NCBI GenBank assembly: GCA_037693485.1
Contig: CM075345.1
Coordinates: 91,098,001 to 91,162,000 of the forward strand
Source: Kitagawia praeruptora
Lineage: Eukaryota > Streptophyta > Magnoliopsida > Apiales > Apiaceae
DNA: 64,000 nucleotides
Reading direction: 5' to 3'
The notes below the pieces were generated by a model. It saw only the letters and a list, made by a program, of their open reading frames with translations, made no database searches and had not been told where the DNA came from. Positions 46,501 through 58,534 of the stretch are shown piece after piece; position 1 is the first letter of the stretch; each line of letters begins with the position of its first letter. Position numbers and translations under genes: made by a program.

Positions 46501-46711
46501 TCCTACTTCTCTGCAGTTCCTTCACATTTATACAAATGTGAGAAGCACATCCAGTATCCAATACCCAAGATGTAGAAGTAGACAGATTGACTTCTATAAC
46601 ATATATTCCTGAAGTAGAAGCTTGTTGAGCCTTCTTCTTCTTCAGATCCTCCTTCAATCTATCCTTCTCAAGGATTGATCGAACGGATAGAGAGTTTGTG
46701 TTGTTTGTCAT
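43515..46711 (-). pseudogene. pol: Element B pol with residual Gag N-terminus (PR-IN-RT-RH)
   Basis: Minus ATG at 46711 gives MTNNTNSLSVRSILEKDRLK, which looks like a copia Gag start, then at once KKKKAQQASTSGIYV and the protease site WVLDTGCASHIC. The ~200 or more residues of Gag core and zinc knuckle expected between are missing, without loss of phase. GAG-pre-integrase has YLWHCRLGHIN. Integrase has D, D, E in HSDVCGPM, RSDRGGEY and GVSERRNR. RT has IVMYVDDILL. RNase H has GYTDASFQ, STMEAEYIA and ADPLTKGL. A TAA at 44999 interrupts just before RT, in the same phase. A one-base loss near 44430, in KTWLG, shifts the remainder. The ending (YMGDWL) is normal. Confidence 0.92.
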
Positions 46712-49385
46712 TATTCAGTATCTACAATGTTAAAAGCACATAATAAACATTAGATTGTCTGAGTTATCATTATTATGTTCAAATGATTATGATATATTCA
46801 TAATATATCTCCCACTATTTTTATCAAATTAATAGCCCTTACTATTAAATCAGAAAGAATATCGCATAAATCTTTCTAGTGAGCCAAGATCCATATTTCG
46901 TCATATCCTAAGTCAACCACTAGAAGTCCTTAAAACATGATTATTTAGGTAGACAACATTTGTCAATTATATCATATATAATTCTTGGATAGTTTGATGA
47001 ACAACAATTGTTCTTGTCTATCTAATAGATTTTGAACCAAACTCTATGCTTTTAAGTTCATAATAATTGAATATAACCGTTTATTTTCACCTTATTATGA
47101 TGACTCAGTTAAGTTGAACCCAATGATACAACGGTCGAATATAACCGCTTATATTCGTCACATCTCACCACGATAGACAGGAGTCCCCTGCCACTGGCAG
47201 TCATTCCCCTTATCGATCTAGGATTCGATGAGTGTTCATTCATTGGAAAGCATCCGATTAAAACTTAATATTTTGTTAAGGGGTTTCAAAATTAAAACGA
47301 CCATGATCCCATCATAAAGAGATTCCAAATTTTTCCTTGAATTAAATACTTCAAATCAATATTCATCAATAGTTTGATTTCCAGGTTGTTGGAGGAGTCA
47401 CAAGTGGCCTCACTTAATACCCAACTTCCTTACAGGTAAAACCCGTTTTTGACAAAATCTCCCCATATCTAAATAATTGAAAATTCGTATTTAATTCCGT
47501 GTTTCATAAACACAGAAATCTCATGATCGTTTGTTCATTTTAAAATCTCGAATCGTTACAGATTTTATCTTGTTTAGCATGTCAAGCATGGCATGGGTGA
47601 CGTATCTAATACATGCATACATTATTAATCTAATTAAAACATGCATACATTTGTTACTCTACACATGCATCATATGTAAAGTGCATCACCTAAATTAATA
47701 TGCTATGGTTATGGCCCAATCCTATGCGATTTTTCCAAGCTAATGGAAAAATCAAGGTCAATCTATGGTGGTAATAACTAATTATTACAAAATCTCTTGC
47801 TTCGCTTCCAAAGCTGCCTTGATTGCCTCCAAGCTCCTCTTGAAACATTTTACAAAAGAACTCGAGTTACATTCGAGATAAAATAATTACAAAAAGAAAA
47901 ACGACATGCAAGTCGTATTTAATTATTACAAACCATAAACTAAAATTAATAAAATAAATTGAAAACTAGGTCTTGGGGCCATAACCATGCATCATGCTCA
48001 CATAGCAATTAAAAGCATCACATATTGTATAATCACAATTTTATACAACATTAATTAATTATGATCAAATCATAAATAATAAATTTACATACTTTAATTA
48101 AATATTAATATAGTAATCAAAATTACTACTTAATAAAATTCCGCATTTTCCAGGTTAAGCAATATCGCATATAATTTAACCAAGCATGCAAAACCCTAGC
48201 AGGAAACACTTAACAGAAACTGTAACGCATGGATAAATCACGTAAATCAGAAAAACAGAGAAAAAAGGTAGATACGCATCATGCATATGCGCATCAGCAG
48301 ATACGCATCTTGTGAATGCGTATTAGCTGATACGCATCCTCTGCATGCGTATCACCTGTGCTTAACTTACTGTAGCTATTCTTCGTTTTTAACCCAGTTC
48401 ATTGTGTTCTTAAAACCTGTGGTCTTACATGATCCCAAAAAGTTCATACAGAGTTACGATTACCTTAACAGTATTACATAATCATCACATCAGTCATGTT
48501 ATGATCATATCATAAAAACTCAGCATAGCATAGCTAGTCGACTACATTAGCACATATATTAAACATGAATTGCAGCTTGTAGTTCAGTAGACCAGACATA
48601 ATTCATTATCTTCATAACAGACACATGGAGTTCGTATCTTATACGTACAATAGACCATACCAGATGTGCACACATTCAAGCAGTACGAACAGATCACAGG
48701 ATCAGCAGAAGAATATTAATCGTAGGTAAAGCACCAGACGAACACACATATATATACACATGTGCAGGTATAGGACAGGTTTTGCAGTTCGTATGTATAT
48801 ATATAATGTATATATGTTCTGCAATTCTTATCTTCTAATCGCAAAACACAACTGACGAAACATACGCAGAAGTACAACAACAAATTAAAGAAATCACAGG
48901 TCGCAGAACACATTGTATTACACATACTTGAACACCAGCTAAAACCCAGAAGCATATATATATATATCTTTTTGTATACAACAAACAATACATATAGCAG
49001 TCATGATCTTGTATTACACATCAGAACGATGATGATTAATCATATCAGACCATATGATTCGCAGGTTATTACAGAACATGGCAGTGAGTAATAAAAAAAT
49101 GCAGCCATGTAAACCCAGATACGCAGAAACAAGGACGCAGCAAAACTCATATTTATATATCCATATATATAAGTCATGATCTTATTATAAACGTCAGAAA
49201 TTGCATATATGAGGTTCAGAACATGATAGCATGTAATGAATCATAGCAGTTAAACAAAACATCCAGACAAACTAGTTTGCCGAAGAATAAATCGCAGCAG
49301 TGGTGTAAACAGAAAAGTTAAACCAAAATCGCAAGCATATGTATCATATACATCAAATAATACCAGATTATCCCATTAAACATGT
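46712..49385 (-). other. Element B long leader, no Gag
   Basis: A 2.7-kb AT-rich stretch lies between primer site and pol. No Gag-like frame is visible on the minus strand. It contains the 29-bp hairpin array at 48271-48353. The small minus ORF at 48716-48988 is cysteine/tyrosine-rich low complexity over a TA/CA-rich region and is not supported as a gene. Confidence 0.75.
48271..48353 (-). repeat. Three tandem 29-bp hairpin units in the B leader
   Basis: Units start exactly 29 bases apart at 48271, 48300 and 48329. Each is GATACGCAT, a 7-base loop, an ATGCGTATC-type arm and a 4-base spacer. The third arm pair is perfect and extends to 10 bp. The first has one internal mismatch that is a G-U pair in minus-strand RNA. 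The second differs only at the end base. Loops are unrelated (CATGCAT, CTTGTGA, CCTCTGC). Confidence 0.9.
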
Positions 49386-49398
49386 AGCTCTGATACCA
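49386..49398 (-). other. Primer-binding site of B (initiator tRNA-Met)
   Basis: The minus strand reads TGGTATCAGAGCT just after the LTR end CCAACA, with a two-base spacer. Confidence 0.92.
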
Positions 49399-49399
49399 T

Positions 49400-50933
49400 T
49401 GTTGGTTCCGATCGCACAAAATGCAGCGGAAAACAATAATAAAATCAAGTCGGAACCAATCCCGGATCCATGTATAATTAACGGATAATCACGGTAGTAA
49501 GAAAAATTTACCTTGTGAAGCTTTACAAAGGGATGTCAATTAGAGATCCTAGCTTGCACGATTCCGAGTGCTCCTCTTCGAAGCCTCCTCTACGGTATCC
49601 ACACGAACACTCCAAGTACTTTTCTTGTCCGAAAGTGAGGTACTAGCCTCAATGAAAAATCGAGAGAGAGAGAGATATGTAGGTTTTTTTTTTGCGGCTT
49701 GTGTTTGTTTTTAATGTGAAAAACCAATGCCTCCCTTTACAATCCTTATCATTATATATATAAGGTATTATGGAGCATTAAGCCCAAGCTAAAAAACTAG
49801 CCCGGCCAACTTGATTAATCAAATAATAGAATCATATCCTATTATTTAAATCAATAATAATTAAGTCATACTTAATTATTAAAGTCATATCTCATTTGTA
49901 TTTTATTATAGCTTAATTAAGTCCCACTTAATTAATATAATAAAATCCAACTCCTCATTTAATTAATTTAAATTCATAATTTAAATTAATTCTCCCTTTA
50001 AAGTGTTCTATGTGTGTGACCCTGTAGGCTATTATTTAACTGGCAATAATTTTATTCTCCAATAAAATTATAAACAATGAGCGGCATCTAGTAATACATC
50101 ATTGCTACCCAATTAAATAATAATTAAATCGTGATCCGATAAAACCTTTTGTGATCAATGTTCCCGTGTAATATAATCCCTTTAACCAAATATTATAGAT
50201 TAAACTCGAGGCATGTTTATTGTCATCCTCTTCATAATTTAATCCGGGTTTACTTGATCCATGAGTAGACTATTAATAACAAATCATTATTTGAGCACGA
50301 CCATGCATTTTATAGTCTCACTCATTCAAGAGGCCAATAATATCTCTCCTATCTGATAGGAGGGTTAAATCCTTTATCTATCATTCATATTTCTCATACG
50401 ATTCACAATATACCCGATGTCCACTTTTATCATTACTCGGTCAAAGGTAACTTTTAATGTAGTCAAAGTATATTATCCTCGTATAGAAATATAATGATCT
50501 CAAGTCAAAGGATCATTACACCATAATCACTGTGAGTCTTTCTTATGACTTAATTAACATGAAGAATCTCATGGTGGGTCTGTCCAGTACCATGTACCCT
50601 ACATGCACCTATGTATTGACTTTAGTATCTCCATACTTATAACCAATGAGATGTGGTTATCAGTCAAAAACATACTAGTCTATTTATGTATTATTATTGT
50701 CCTGTATAATAATACTCGACTAGGGACCTTTAAGAATATGATATATATTATATAATCTCAAATTCAAGTTGTAAACTTAAACTATATAATTTGTATCATT
50801 ATTATAAGGACATTTATTATGCTAACAAATATCGCAGTAATTAGAGTCATAATAAATACATTTATTTAATAATCAAATGACATAAGGTTTATTTAAGAAA
50901 CAATGTATTGCCTCTAGGGCACCTACACTAACA
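49400..50933 (-). repeat. Element B 5' LTR
   Basis: This 1534-bp LTR is nearly identical to 41970-43500, with under about 20 differences by eye. These include a shorter T-run near 49684 and a 4-base GGCC difference near 49803. Confidence 0.94.
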
Positions 50934-50938
50934 CTTGT

Positions 50939-51632
50939 ATATCCTGATTTTATAAAGGATTTAGCACCTTGTATAGGAAATATGTGTTAGACAGTTATCT
51001 GTAAAGTTTAGTAAGGAATGAACAGTGCATCAAGTACTACATGTCAGGAACTGAGATCGAATCCTGATATGTCAAGTCAAATACTGATCAAGTACTGATA
51101 GGATGGTTAGATCCTAATGCAATAAGGAATCCTGATATCAGTCGTGTTACTGATGATGTCATTATGGATGCTACAGAAACTGGCAAGTGCTATAAAACAG
51201 GATTGTTGTTTGAAGAACAAGCAAGAAGATTTCATGAAGGAAAGAATTTTCTATTGATGGAGACTATCAACTGAAAGGTAGAACATTGTCATGTATAGAT
51301 TATCTTTCTGTAAATAGTTGATAGGTAGCATTATAAATACTTTCTCAATATCATTGTAAAAGGGCGATTGTGATTGAACGAATTGTAAGTTCGTTAGAAG
51401 CTCTGTATAAGGTTTGTATTCGAAAGTTCGAAACAAACAGAGAGAGAGATTTATTTTGTCAGCAGCTACTAAAGGTATTGTACACCTTTGGTAGAGTTTG
51501 TATTTGATCTTATTAATACAAATAGAGTTTGATTCATTCATTTATTCTTGTTCATATAACCAAGCAAAAATCAGACACGATTATATAACTTGTATTCAAC
51601 CCCCCCCCTTCTACAAGTTATTCGAGTTAACA
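50939..51632 (+). repeat. Element C 5' LTR, remaining 694 bp
   Basis: It resumes at ATATCCTGATTTTATAAAGG and ends CGAGTTAACA. TATAAATAC at 51332-51340 is the TATA box. Direct words TCCTGAT, TACTGAT and a TGATGATGTCAT stretch precede it. CTTGT at 50934-50938 is the second copy of B's target duplication. Confidence 0.93.
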
Positions 51633-51634
51633 AT

Positions 51635-51646
51635 TGGTATCAGAGC
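51635..51646 (+). other. Primer-binding site of C (initiator tRNA-Met)
   Basis: TGGTATCAGAGC lies two bases after the LTR end. Confidence 0.93.
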
Positions 51647-51681
51647 AGGTTGATTTCGAATAATCATAAAGATCTGCAATC

Positions 51682-53965
51682 ATGTCTGGTTACAAGGATG
51701 GGAATACTAAGATTCCTATGCTTAAGAGAAACGAATATACTCTATGGAAAGTAAAGATGTTGCATCATCTGGAAGCAACAGATCCTGATTATCTTGACAG
51801 AATCAGAGATGGACCTTTTATTCCAGCAAAGATCGTTGGACAAGCAACTGTTGATGGTGTGGTTGTTCCAGAACATACAGCAGAGAAGCCAAAATCTGAG
51901 TGGTCAGATAAGGACAAGGAGAATGTTCTTAAGGATGCTAAAGTGAGAAACATATTATTTAACAGTCTGATTCTGTTCTCACTAACTATGTTCTCTCTTG
52001 TAAAACTTCTAAGGATATATGGGACAATCTTAAGGTTCACTGTGAAGGAACTAAGCCTGTTAGGAAGAATATGAGGACACTACTTATACAACAGTATGAG
52101 TACTTTGAATCCAAGTCTGGTGAGTCACTTACTGATACCTTTGATAGGTTTACAAAACTCATCAATGAGATGGCCATGCATGGTAAATATTATGACTTGG
52201 AGGATATGAATACAAAGTTCATGAAAGCTTTGCCTGATTTCTACAATGAGAAGATATCTGCGATTGAGGAAGCTAATGATCTGGATGAAATATCATTAGA
52301 GGCAGTGTATGGAAAACTAAGAGCTTATGAACTTGACAAGCAGTAGAAGAAGAGCAGGAGTGAAGGAAAGATGAAGACTATTGCACTTACTGCTCAATCT
52401 GAATTAAAGAAGCTTCCTGAAGAACAGCATGAAGAGATTGCTGTAAAGAACTCAAGGAAGAAGAAAAGCAAAGAAAGTTTTGAGTCAAAGACTACTGATA
52501 TGGACTCTGACAACAATGATTCTGAATCTGAGATGCAGGAACTCTTTGCTATGTTTGCCAAAGCCTTCAAGAAAGGAAGATTCAACAGGAGAAGATTTAG
52601 CAAAGGACCTTTTCAAAAGAAAGAGGAGAAGAAGAGTGACAAAGGCAAAGGGACAATTGTCAAGCTTGATAAGGCCAAGATCAAGTGCTTTAATTGCAGC
52701 GAGCTTGGACACTTTTCTAGTGAGTGTAAGAAACCTAAGAATTCAGGAAAGGGTAATGCACTTATGGTCACACAGAAGGATTGGGCTGATTCCAGTGATT
52801 CTGAAGATGAATTGGATTATGACAACATTGCACTGATGGCAAATGTTTCAGACAAACCTGGATCTCCAAAGAAAACTTCTCCATCCTCTGTTAAGGTATC
52901 ACTTCACTCTCTTGATTCATTTGATAACTTAAATTCTGATGAAATTAGATCTATCCATGCTGAGTTTAAGAATCTTATGACTAATTTTAGAATTCTTACT
53001 TGTGAAAAAGATGAACTTAAGATTAAGAATGATAAATTAGTTGATAGAAATAATTTTCTTGAATCTGAGTTAATTCAAATGGAAGAATACAAGTTATGTT
53101 CTGATAAAGCTAAGCATGTTTATAGTGTTATTCTTGAGGCTTATGACTATGTCAGAAAAGAACTAGAGGAAGAGAGAGATGTGATTAAGACCATTAACAT
53201 TTCTGGTAAAAAGACACAAGAAATCATTGAAAATGGAATTCGTGGTAAGGTTAATGGTTTAGGTTTTGATAAGGCTAGACAAGAAGAAAAAGTAGCTATT
53301 GTCAATGATGATAGTAAAGTAGAAGCTAGCACATCTAAATCTGAAGGTAAGAAAATTGTTTCTGAACCTAATCATGTTAAATTTGTTGATTCAAAAGGTA
53401 CCCCTGTTGTACACAAAATGATTAACAATAGTAATTCAGATGAGAAAGTGTTAGAGAAACCTAAGAATGTAAACATAGGGTTTCTGTCTAAGTCTCAGTT
53501 GAAACAGAGATTAGATGGTCTTTCAGAGTCTAGCAAGATCAAAAGAAATAGGAATGGAAAAGAAGGTATTAACAAAGAGAATAATTACAAGAATGTACCT
53601 GATGCACCTAGGACTATAAGTGTGGAAATCATAATCATTTGGCCCTAGACTGCAATCAAAAACCTTCTTGGAAAACTGAGTCTAGATTCCCCAAGACTCA
53701 GAAAATTCAATACCAACTACAAAAAGCTTGTTATCATTGTGGTAGTTTACTTCATTCCATTTACATGTGTAGAGAATATCATGAACTGTATTATGACTAT
53801 TATTCTTTGAAATTTGAAACTCCTAGTCACAAACAGTTTGTGAAATCAGAGTCTAAAGTTGACTCTACAACAGGTAAAGTAAAGGCAAAATTCTCAAAGC
53901 CTGTTGTTTCAAAATCTAGTAAGAAAGGATCCAATCAAAGTTGGGTCCTAAAAAATTCTAACTAG
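51682..53965 (+). pseudogene. gag: Element C gag, broken
   Basis: ATG 51682 opens a SIRE-like Gag (YTLWKVKMLHHLEATDPDYLDRI). A frameshift near 51970 moves it to the frame that reads QYEYFESKSGESLTDTFDRF. A TAG follows at about 52344, and another frameshift near 53612 leads to the last frame, ending at TAG 53963. Zinc knuckles: CFNCSELGHFSSEC (about 52687) is intact, the second (YKCGNHNHLALDC) has lost its first cysteine at the frameshift, and the third (CYHCGSLLHSIYMC, about 53732) is intact. An acidic serine-rich segment and a probable coiled coil (about 52900-53190) lie between. As in A, the frame stops shortly before pol, which is in a different phase. Confidence 0.88.
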
Positions 53966-53976
53966 TTACTTTTTGT

Positions 53977-56900
53977 TTGCAGGGCACAGGAAAGAAGCAT
54001 TCAATTATTTTGGACAGTGGATGCTCTGGACATATGACTGGAAAGATGTCCCTGCTTACAAAGTTTGAGAGGAAAGCTGGCCCAGTAATATCTTTTGGAG
54101 ATGGCAACAAAGGAGAAACTCTGGGATATGGCTCAATTGTTTTGGGGAATGTCATCATAGAAAATGTAGCACTGGTTGAAGGCTTGAAACACACTCTTTT
54201 AAGCATAAGTCAACTGGGTGATAAAGGTTATAAATCAATCTTTGACAGAGAAGGATGCAAAATCTTGAATATGCAGAATGGAGACATTGTTCTAACTGGT
54301 CAAAGACATGGTAACATATATGAAGCCAGCTTAAGTGATACATCTAAAAGAATTGTTAGATGTCTCTACAGCAAAGCAACAAGTGATGAAAGCTGGAATT
54401 GGCACAAGAAGCTCTCACATCTTAATTTCAAGAAGCTTAATCAACTTGTTAAGCACAATCTGGTGAGAGGCCTACCTCAGGCAAATTATGTGCAAGATGG
54501 ACTTTGTGATGCATGTCAGCTTGGAAAGCAAAGAAGAACCACTTTCAAGAGCAAGACTGAGAATTCAATTACTGAACCATTTCACATGCTACATCTTGAT
54601 CTGTTTGGTCCAGTAAACATTATGTCTATCAGCAAGAAAAGATTTGCTCTAGTGATAGTGGATGATTTCACAAGGTTCACATGGGTGTTCTTTCTTCACA
54701 AGAAGGATGAAGCTCCTCACCAGCTCCTCACCAAATCATTGAACTAGTCAAGAATATTCAAAATTACTCTGAGTACAAAGTCAAAGTACTTAGGAGTGAC
54801 AATGGTACAGAATTCAAGAATTCTACAATGGAGGGGTTTTGTGCAGACAATGGAATCACTCAACAGTTTTCTGCACTTGGTACACCTCAACAGAATGGTG
54901 TAGTGGAAAGAAAGAACAGGACTCTCATAGAGGTAGCAAGAACCATGCTTGCAGATGCAAAACTTCCAACCTACTTTTGGGCAGAAGCTATTAACACTGC
55001 ATGTTTCACTCAAAACTGTACCTTGGTAAATAGTCATGGAAAAACTCCCTATGAGATGATCAAAGGAAAGAAACCAAGTGTGAAATATTTTCACATCTTT
55101 GGATGCAAATGCTATGTCCTAAAAGTTCATCCAGAACAACTTGGAAAATTTGAAGCCAAATCGGATGAAGCAATCTTTCTAGGATATTCAGCATCTAAGG
55201 CCTTCAAAGTTTATAATCTCAGAACTCACATTGTTATGGAATCAATTCATGTTGCATTTGATGATAAGAAATTTGGAATTCTGCAAACTGATGAAAGCCA
55301 TGACAAATTGGAATTTGAAAATCAGAAGAATTCTGAGATACTCTCCAGTGATGATGAAGGTTCTCCAGAAGAAATTTCTATTGCTTCTCAAAGGAATGCT
55401 ATTGTTGAGGGGGAGCGGGAGCAAATAAATCAAAGAGAACACAATGATCATCAGGAGCAGATTAGTTATTCAGAGTCTACTCCATCAGGAACTAATCTTT
55501 CAGAGTCTACTGAGGAAAGATCAGTAACTAGCAGCAATATGGAATCTACTGATTCTATTGATCAAAGGGGAGTTATTGAAGGCAGAGAGAATTCTTCTAC
55601 AAGAGATACCACTAACTTAGGGGGAGAGACTAGCAGAGTCAATCTACCACCTGTTAGAAAATGGACAAAGGATCATACTGAAGATTTGATTATTGGTGAT
55701 CCAAATAGTGGTGTTCGAACTAGAAGATCAATTCAAAATGAATGCTTGTATAGGTGTTTTCTCTCAAAGAATGAACCTAAGAAGGTTGAAGAAGCCTTAC
55801 AGGATCCTGATTGGGTAATTGCAATGCAGGAGGAGTTAAATAAGTTTGAGAGAAACAAAGTCTGGAAACTGGTACCAAGACCTAAAGATAGATCTATTGT
55901 TGGTGCAAGATGGGTTTTCAGAAACAAGCTAGATGAATCTGGTATGATTGTAAGAAACAAAGCAAAACTGGTGGCCAAGGGTTATTCTCAGGAAGAAGGC
56001 ATTGATTATGATGAGACCTTTGCACCTGTAGCAAGATTGGAAGCAATCAGAATGTTTCTTGCATTTGCAGCTCATTCAAAATTCAAGGTATACCAGATGG
56101 ATGTAAAGAATGCTTTTCTAAATGGCAAACTTGATGAGGAAGTGTATGTGGAACAGCCACCTGGATTAATTGTTGATCCAAAGTTTCCAAATCATGTCTA
56201 CAAACTTGACAAGGCACTCTATGGACTAAAGCAGGCACCAAGAGCATGGTATGAGACTTTGCCTAAATTTCTTCTTGAAAATGGCTTCACAAGAGGTACA
56301 ATTGACAAAACTCTATTCTTTAGAAAGATAAAAGGTGAATTGCTTTTAGTTCAAGTTTATGTTGATGATATTTTTTTTGTTCTACTAATGAAAAGTTGTG
56401 TGCTAAATTTATCAAGCTTATGCAGTCTAAGTATCAGATGAGCATGATGGGTGAATTAAATTATTTCTTAGGCTTGCAGGTCAAACAGACTGAGACTGGT
56501 ATTTTCATTAATCAGTCAAAGTATATCAAAGATCTTTTAAGAAGGTTTGACTTTCAAGACTGTGCAGTTGCAAAAACACCCATGGCAACAGCCACTAAAC
56601 TAGACTCAGATCCTAAGGGAAAGAGTGTGGATAATACTAGTTATAGAGGCATGATAGGCTCATTGTTATATCTAACTGCAAGTAGACCAGATATAATGTT
56701 TTCTACCTGTTTATGTGCTAGATTCCAGAGTGATCCTAAGGAATCACATTTAATTGTTGTGAAAAGAATTTTTAGATATCTTAAAGGAACTCCAAATCTT
56801 GGTTTGTGGTACCCTAGAGAATCTGATTTCTTCCTAATTGGCTATTCAGACTCTGATTATGCAGGGTGTAAGATAGACAGGAAAAGCACTACATGTACAT

Positions 56901-57298
56901 GTCAATTCTTGGGAAATAGATTGATTTCTTGGGCAAGCAAGAAACAACAATCTGTTTCAACCTCAACTGCAGAAGCTGAGTACATAGCAGCATGTAGTTG
57001 TTGTGCACAGCTCCTTTGGATAAGAAATCAGTTGATGGATTATGGTATGACACTTAGTAATGTTCCTATGTTTTGTGATAATACTAGTGCTATTAAAATT
57101 GCAGAAAATCCAGTTCAACATTCAAGGACTAAGCACATTGATGTTAGGTATCATTTTATTAGAGAACATATTGAGAATGGTACTATGGAACTTCATTTTG
57201 TTCCTACTGACAAACAGCTTGCAGATATTCTAACTAAACCACTTGATGAAACTACATTAAGTAGATTAGTAAGTGAGTTAAGAATGTTAAATTTCTAG
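53977..57298 (+). pseudogene. pol: Element C pol (PR-IN-RT-RH), two frameshifts
   Basis: Protease has IILDSGCSGHMTGK at about 54008. GAG-pre-integrase has WNWHKKLSHLN. Integrase has D, D, E in LHLDLFGP, RSDNGTEF and GVVERKNR. The linker (about 55330-55640) is acidic and serine-rich with two GGGGGAG tracts. RT has QVYVDDI at about 56355, and RNase H has YSDSDYAG, STAEAEYIA and ILTKPL. Two breaks: an 11-bp tandem duplication (54712-54722 repeated at 54723-54733) shifts the frame inside integrase, and a T8 run at 56371-56378 right after the catalytic DD shifts it inside RT. No other stop interrupts pol, so this is the best-preserved copia pol in the window. Confidence 0.93.
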
Positions 57299-57768
57299 AT
57301 CTTTAACATCTGCAATAGTAGCAAGGTATGTTGTTTTTAGCTTATAGACTTGATATTCTTGTCAGGATCTATATTTGATTGTTAAATGCTTTAGCTATAA
57401 CACTTTGCCTTGATAAATTTCAGTATGATAGACTTGTTAATAATCATCAGGATTAGATTTGTATCAGGATGCTGACGTCATCAGTATTGTGTCAGTATCA
57501 GGATTGTGAAAATTGTTTCAGATCCTGACGTTTACTTTGTATAGTAATCTAATTCTGTGATGTGTTAAGTCTATGCCAGCAAGTTTTAATATTTGCATAC
57601 TGATAATTTATACATCATTCAATAATCAAAAGACAAGTAGATAACAAGAAATTCTAATGAAATGAATTCTGAGGTACAGGACAAGGAGCATCTCAAGAAA
57701 TCCATCATGGGATTAAACAGCCTCGTCTGCTCTTGGATTCCTTGTCTGGGCGACTTGAATGAGAGTAG

Positions 57769-58038
57769 CTAACTTAAATGAATAGCATCCCCATCAAGAT
57801 CAACCTCAGAATCTCGACCAAATTCTTCATCCTCAAGTTTTGAGGAGGTTAGGGGAAGATTGTATGCAACAGATGGATGTTCTAGGATAAACCTCTGGAT
57901 ATTATCTAAAACTACTCCATCCAATTCTAGTTCGATGAGAAAAGTCGTTTCTTCAAAGAGATGATCAAGAACAGGATGTTCATCGACTGTGAAAAACCTA
58001 AAGAATAGGTTTGAATGGAATTTTGGTTTGAGGATCAT
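57769..58038 (-). CDS. Antisense ORF of unknown function inside element C
   Basis: An 89-codon open frame lies on the strand opposite to the retrotransposon's genes. It starts MILKPKFHSNLFFRFF in a good plant context (AACAATGAT) and ends with an acidic tail (DEEFGRDSEVDLDGD). The middle (VLDHLFEETTFLIELELDG) is amphipathic. TATAAAAG lies about 60 bases upstream on the same strand, at a distance fitting a short 5' leader. I recognise no domain. It lies tail-to-tail with pol and head-to-head with the 3' ORF. Element A has no such frame at the same place. Extra antisense ORFs are known in some plant LTR retrotransposons. Translation is unproven. Confidence 0.45.
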   Translation of the reverse strand: MILKPKFHSNLFFRFFTVDEHPVLDHLFEETTFLIELELDGVVLDNIQRFILEHPSVAYNLPLTSSKLEDEEFGRDSEVDLDGDAIHLS

Positions 58039-58094
58039 TGTTTAGAAGAAAAGAAATTGAAAGGGTTATGGAGAATGGCATAAGACGTCTGTTT

Positions 58095-58104
58095 CTTTTA
58101 TAGA
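58095..58104 (-). promoter_or_regulatory. TATA box for the antisense ORF
   Basis: The minus strand reads TCTATAAAAG, flanked by AGACGTCT (58083-58090) and CACGTCT. It lies 57 bases before the antisense ATG at 58038. Confidence 0.4.
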
Positions 58105-58534
58105 AAGACGTGAGAAGCTGAACAGTCACTTGGAATTTTTAATGAAGTCAGATGCTAATTATTGCGTGTGACTTTATTTCTTGTTTTCAAGAAATGTCGA
58201 ATATATCTAACCAGTTGATTTTGTTCAGATTAATTGTTTATTTCTTTTTCAGATAAAAAAAAGATGCCACGTGGAAACTCCATATTAAGTCTCTGGAATC
58301 AGGATAATATTGATCAGGATTTCAAGTGTGACCATCAGGATTTGAGAATTATTATTTTTAAATCACATTGTATTTTGTGATTATTTTGATGGGAGGTCAA
58401 CAGGAAAAGGAAGCTGATCAGTATTGATTTTTATCTTGATAATACCCTGATTTATTTCATGAAATCAATTTTGGATTTTATTTTCCAAAAATCGTGGGTA
58501 ACCGCACTTTTCAGGGACTGACACCTGTCAATCT

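Larger units (their letters stand above)
41970..50933 (-). mobile_element. Element B: Ty1/copia retrotransposon lacking the Gag core
   Basis: LTRs of 1531 and 1534 bp (TGTTAGTGTAGG to CGGAACCAACA on the minus strand) are flanked by CTTGT at 41965-41969 and 50934-50938. Primer site, long leader, pol and polypurine tract are all on the minus strand. The LTRs look about 1% different by eye, so B is younger than its host C. Gag is reduced to a short N-terminal piece fused to the protease region. I cannot assign the copia lineage with confidence; it is not SIRE-like. Confidence 0.93.

Noticed and set aside
48716..48988. 90-codon minus ORF in the B leader as a replacement for Gag
   Set aside because: Cysteine/tyrosine-rich low complexity over TA/CA-rich DNA; no Gag core or zinc knuckle.
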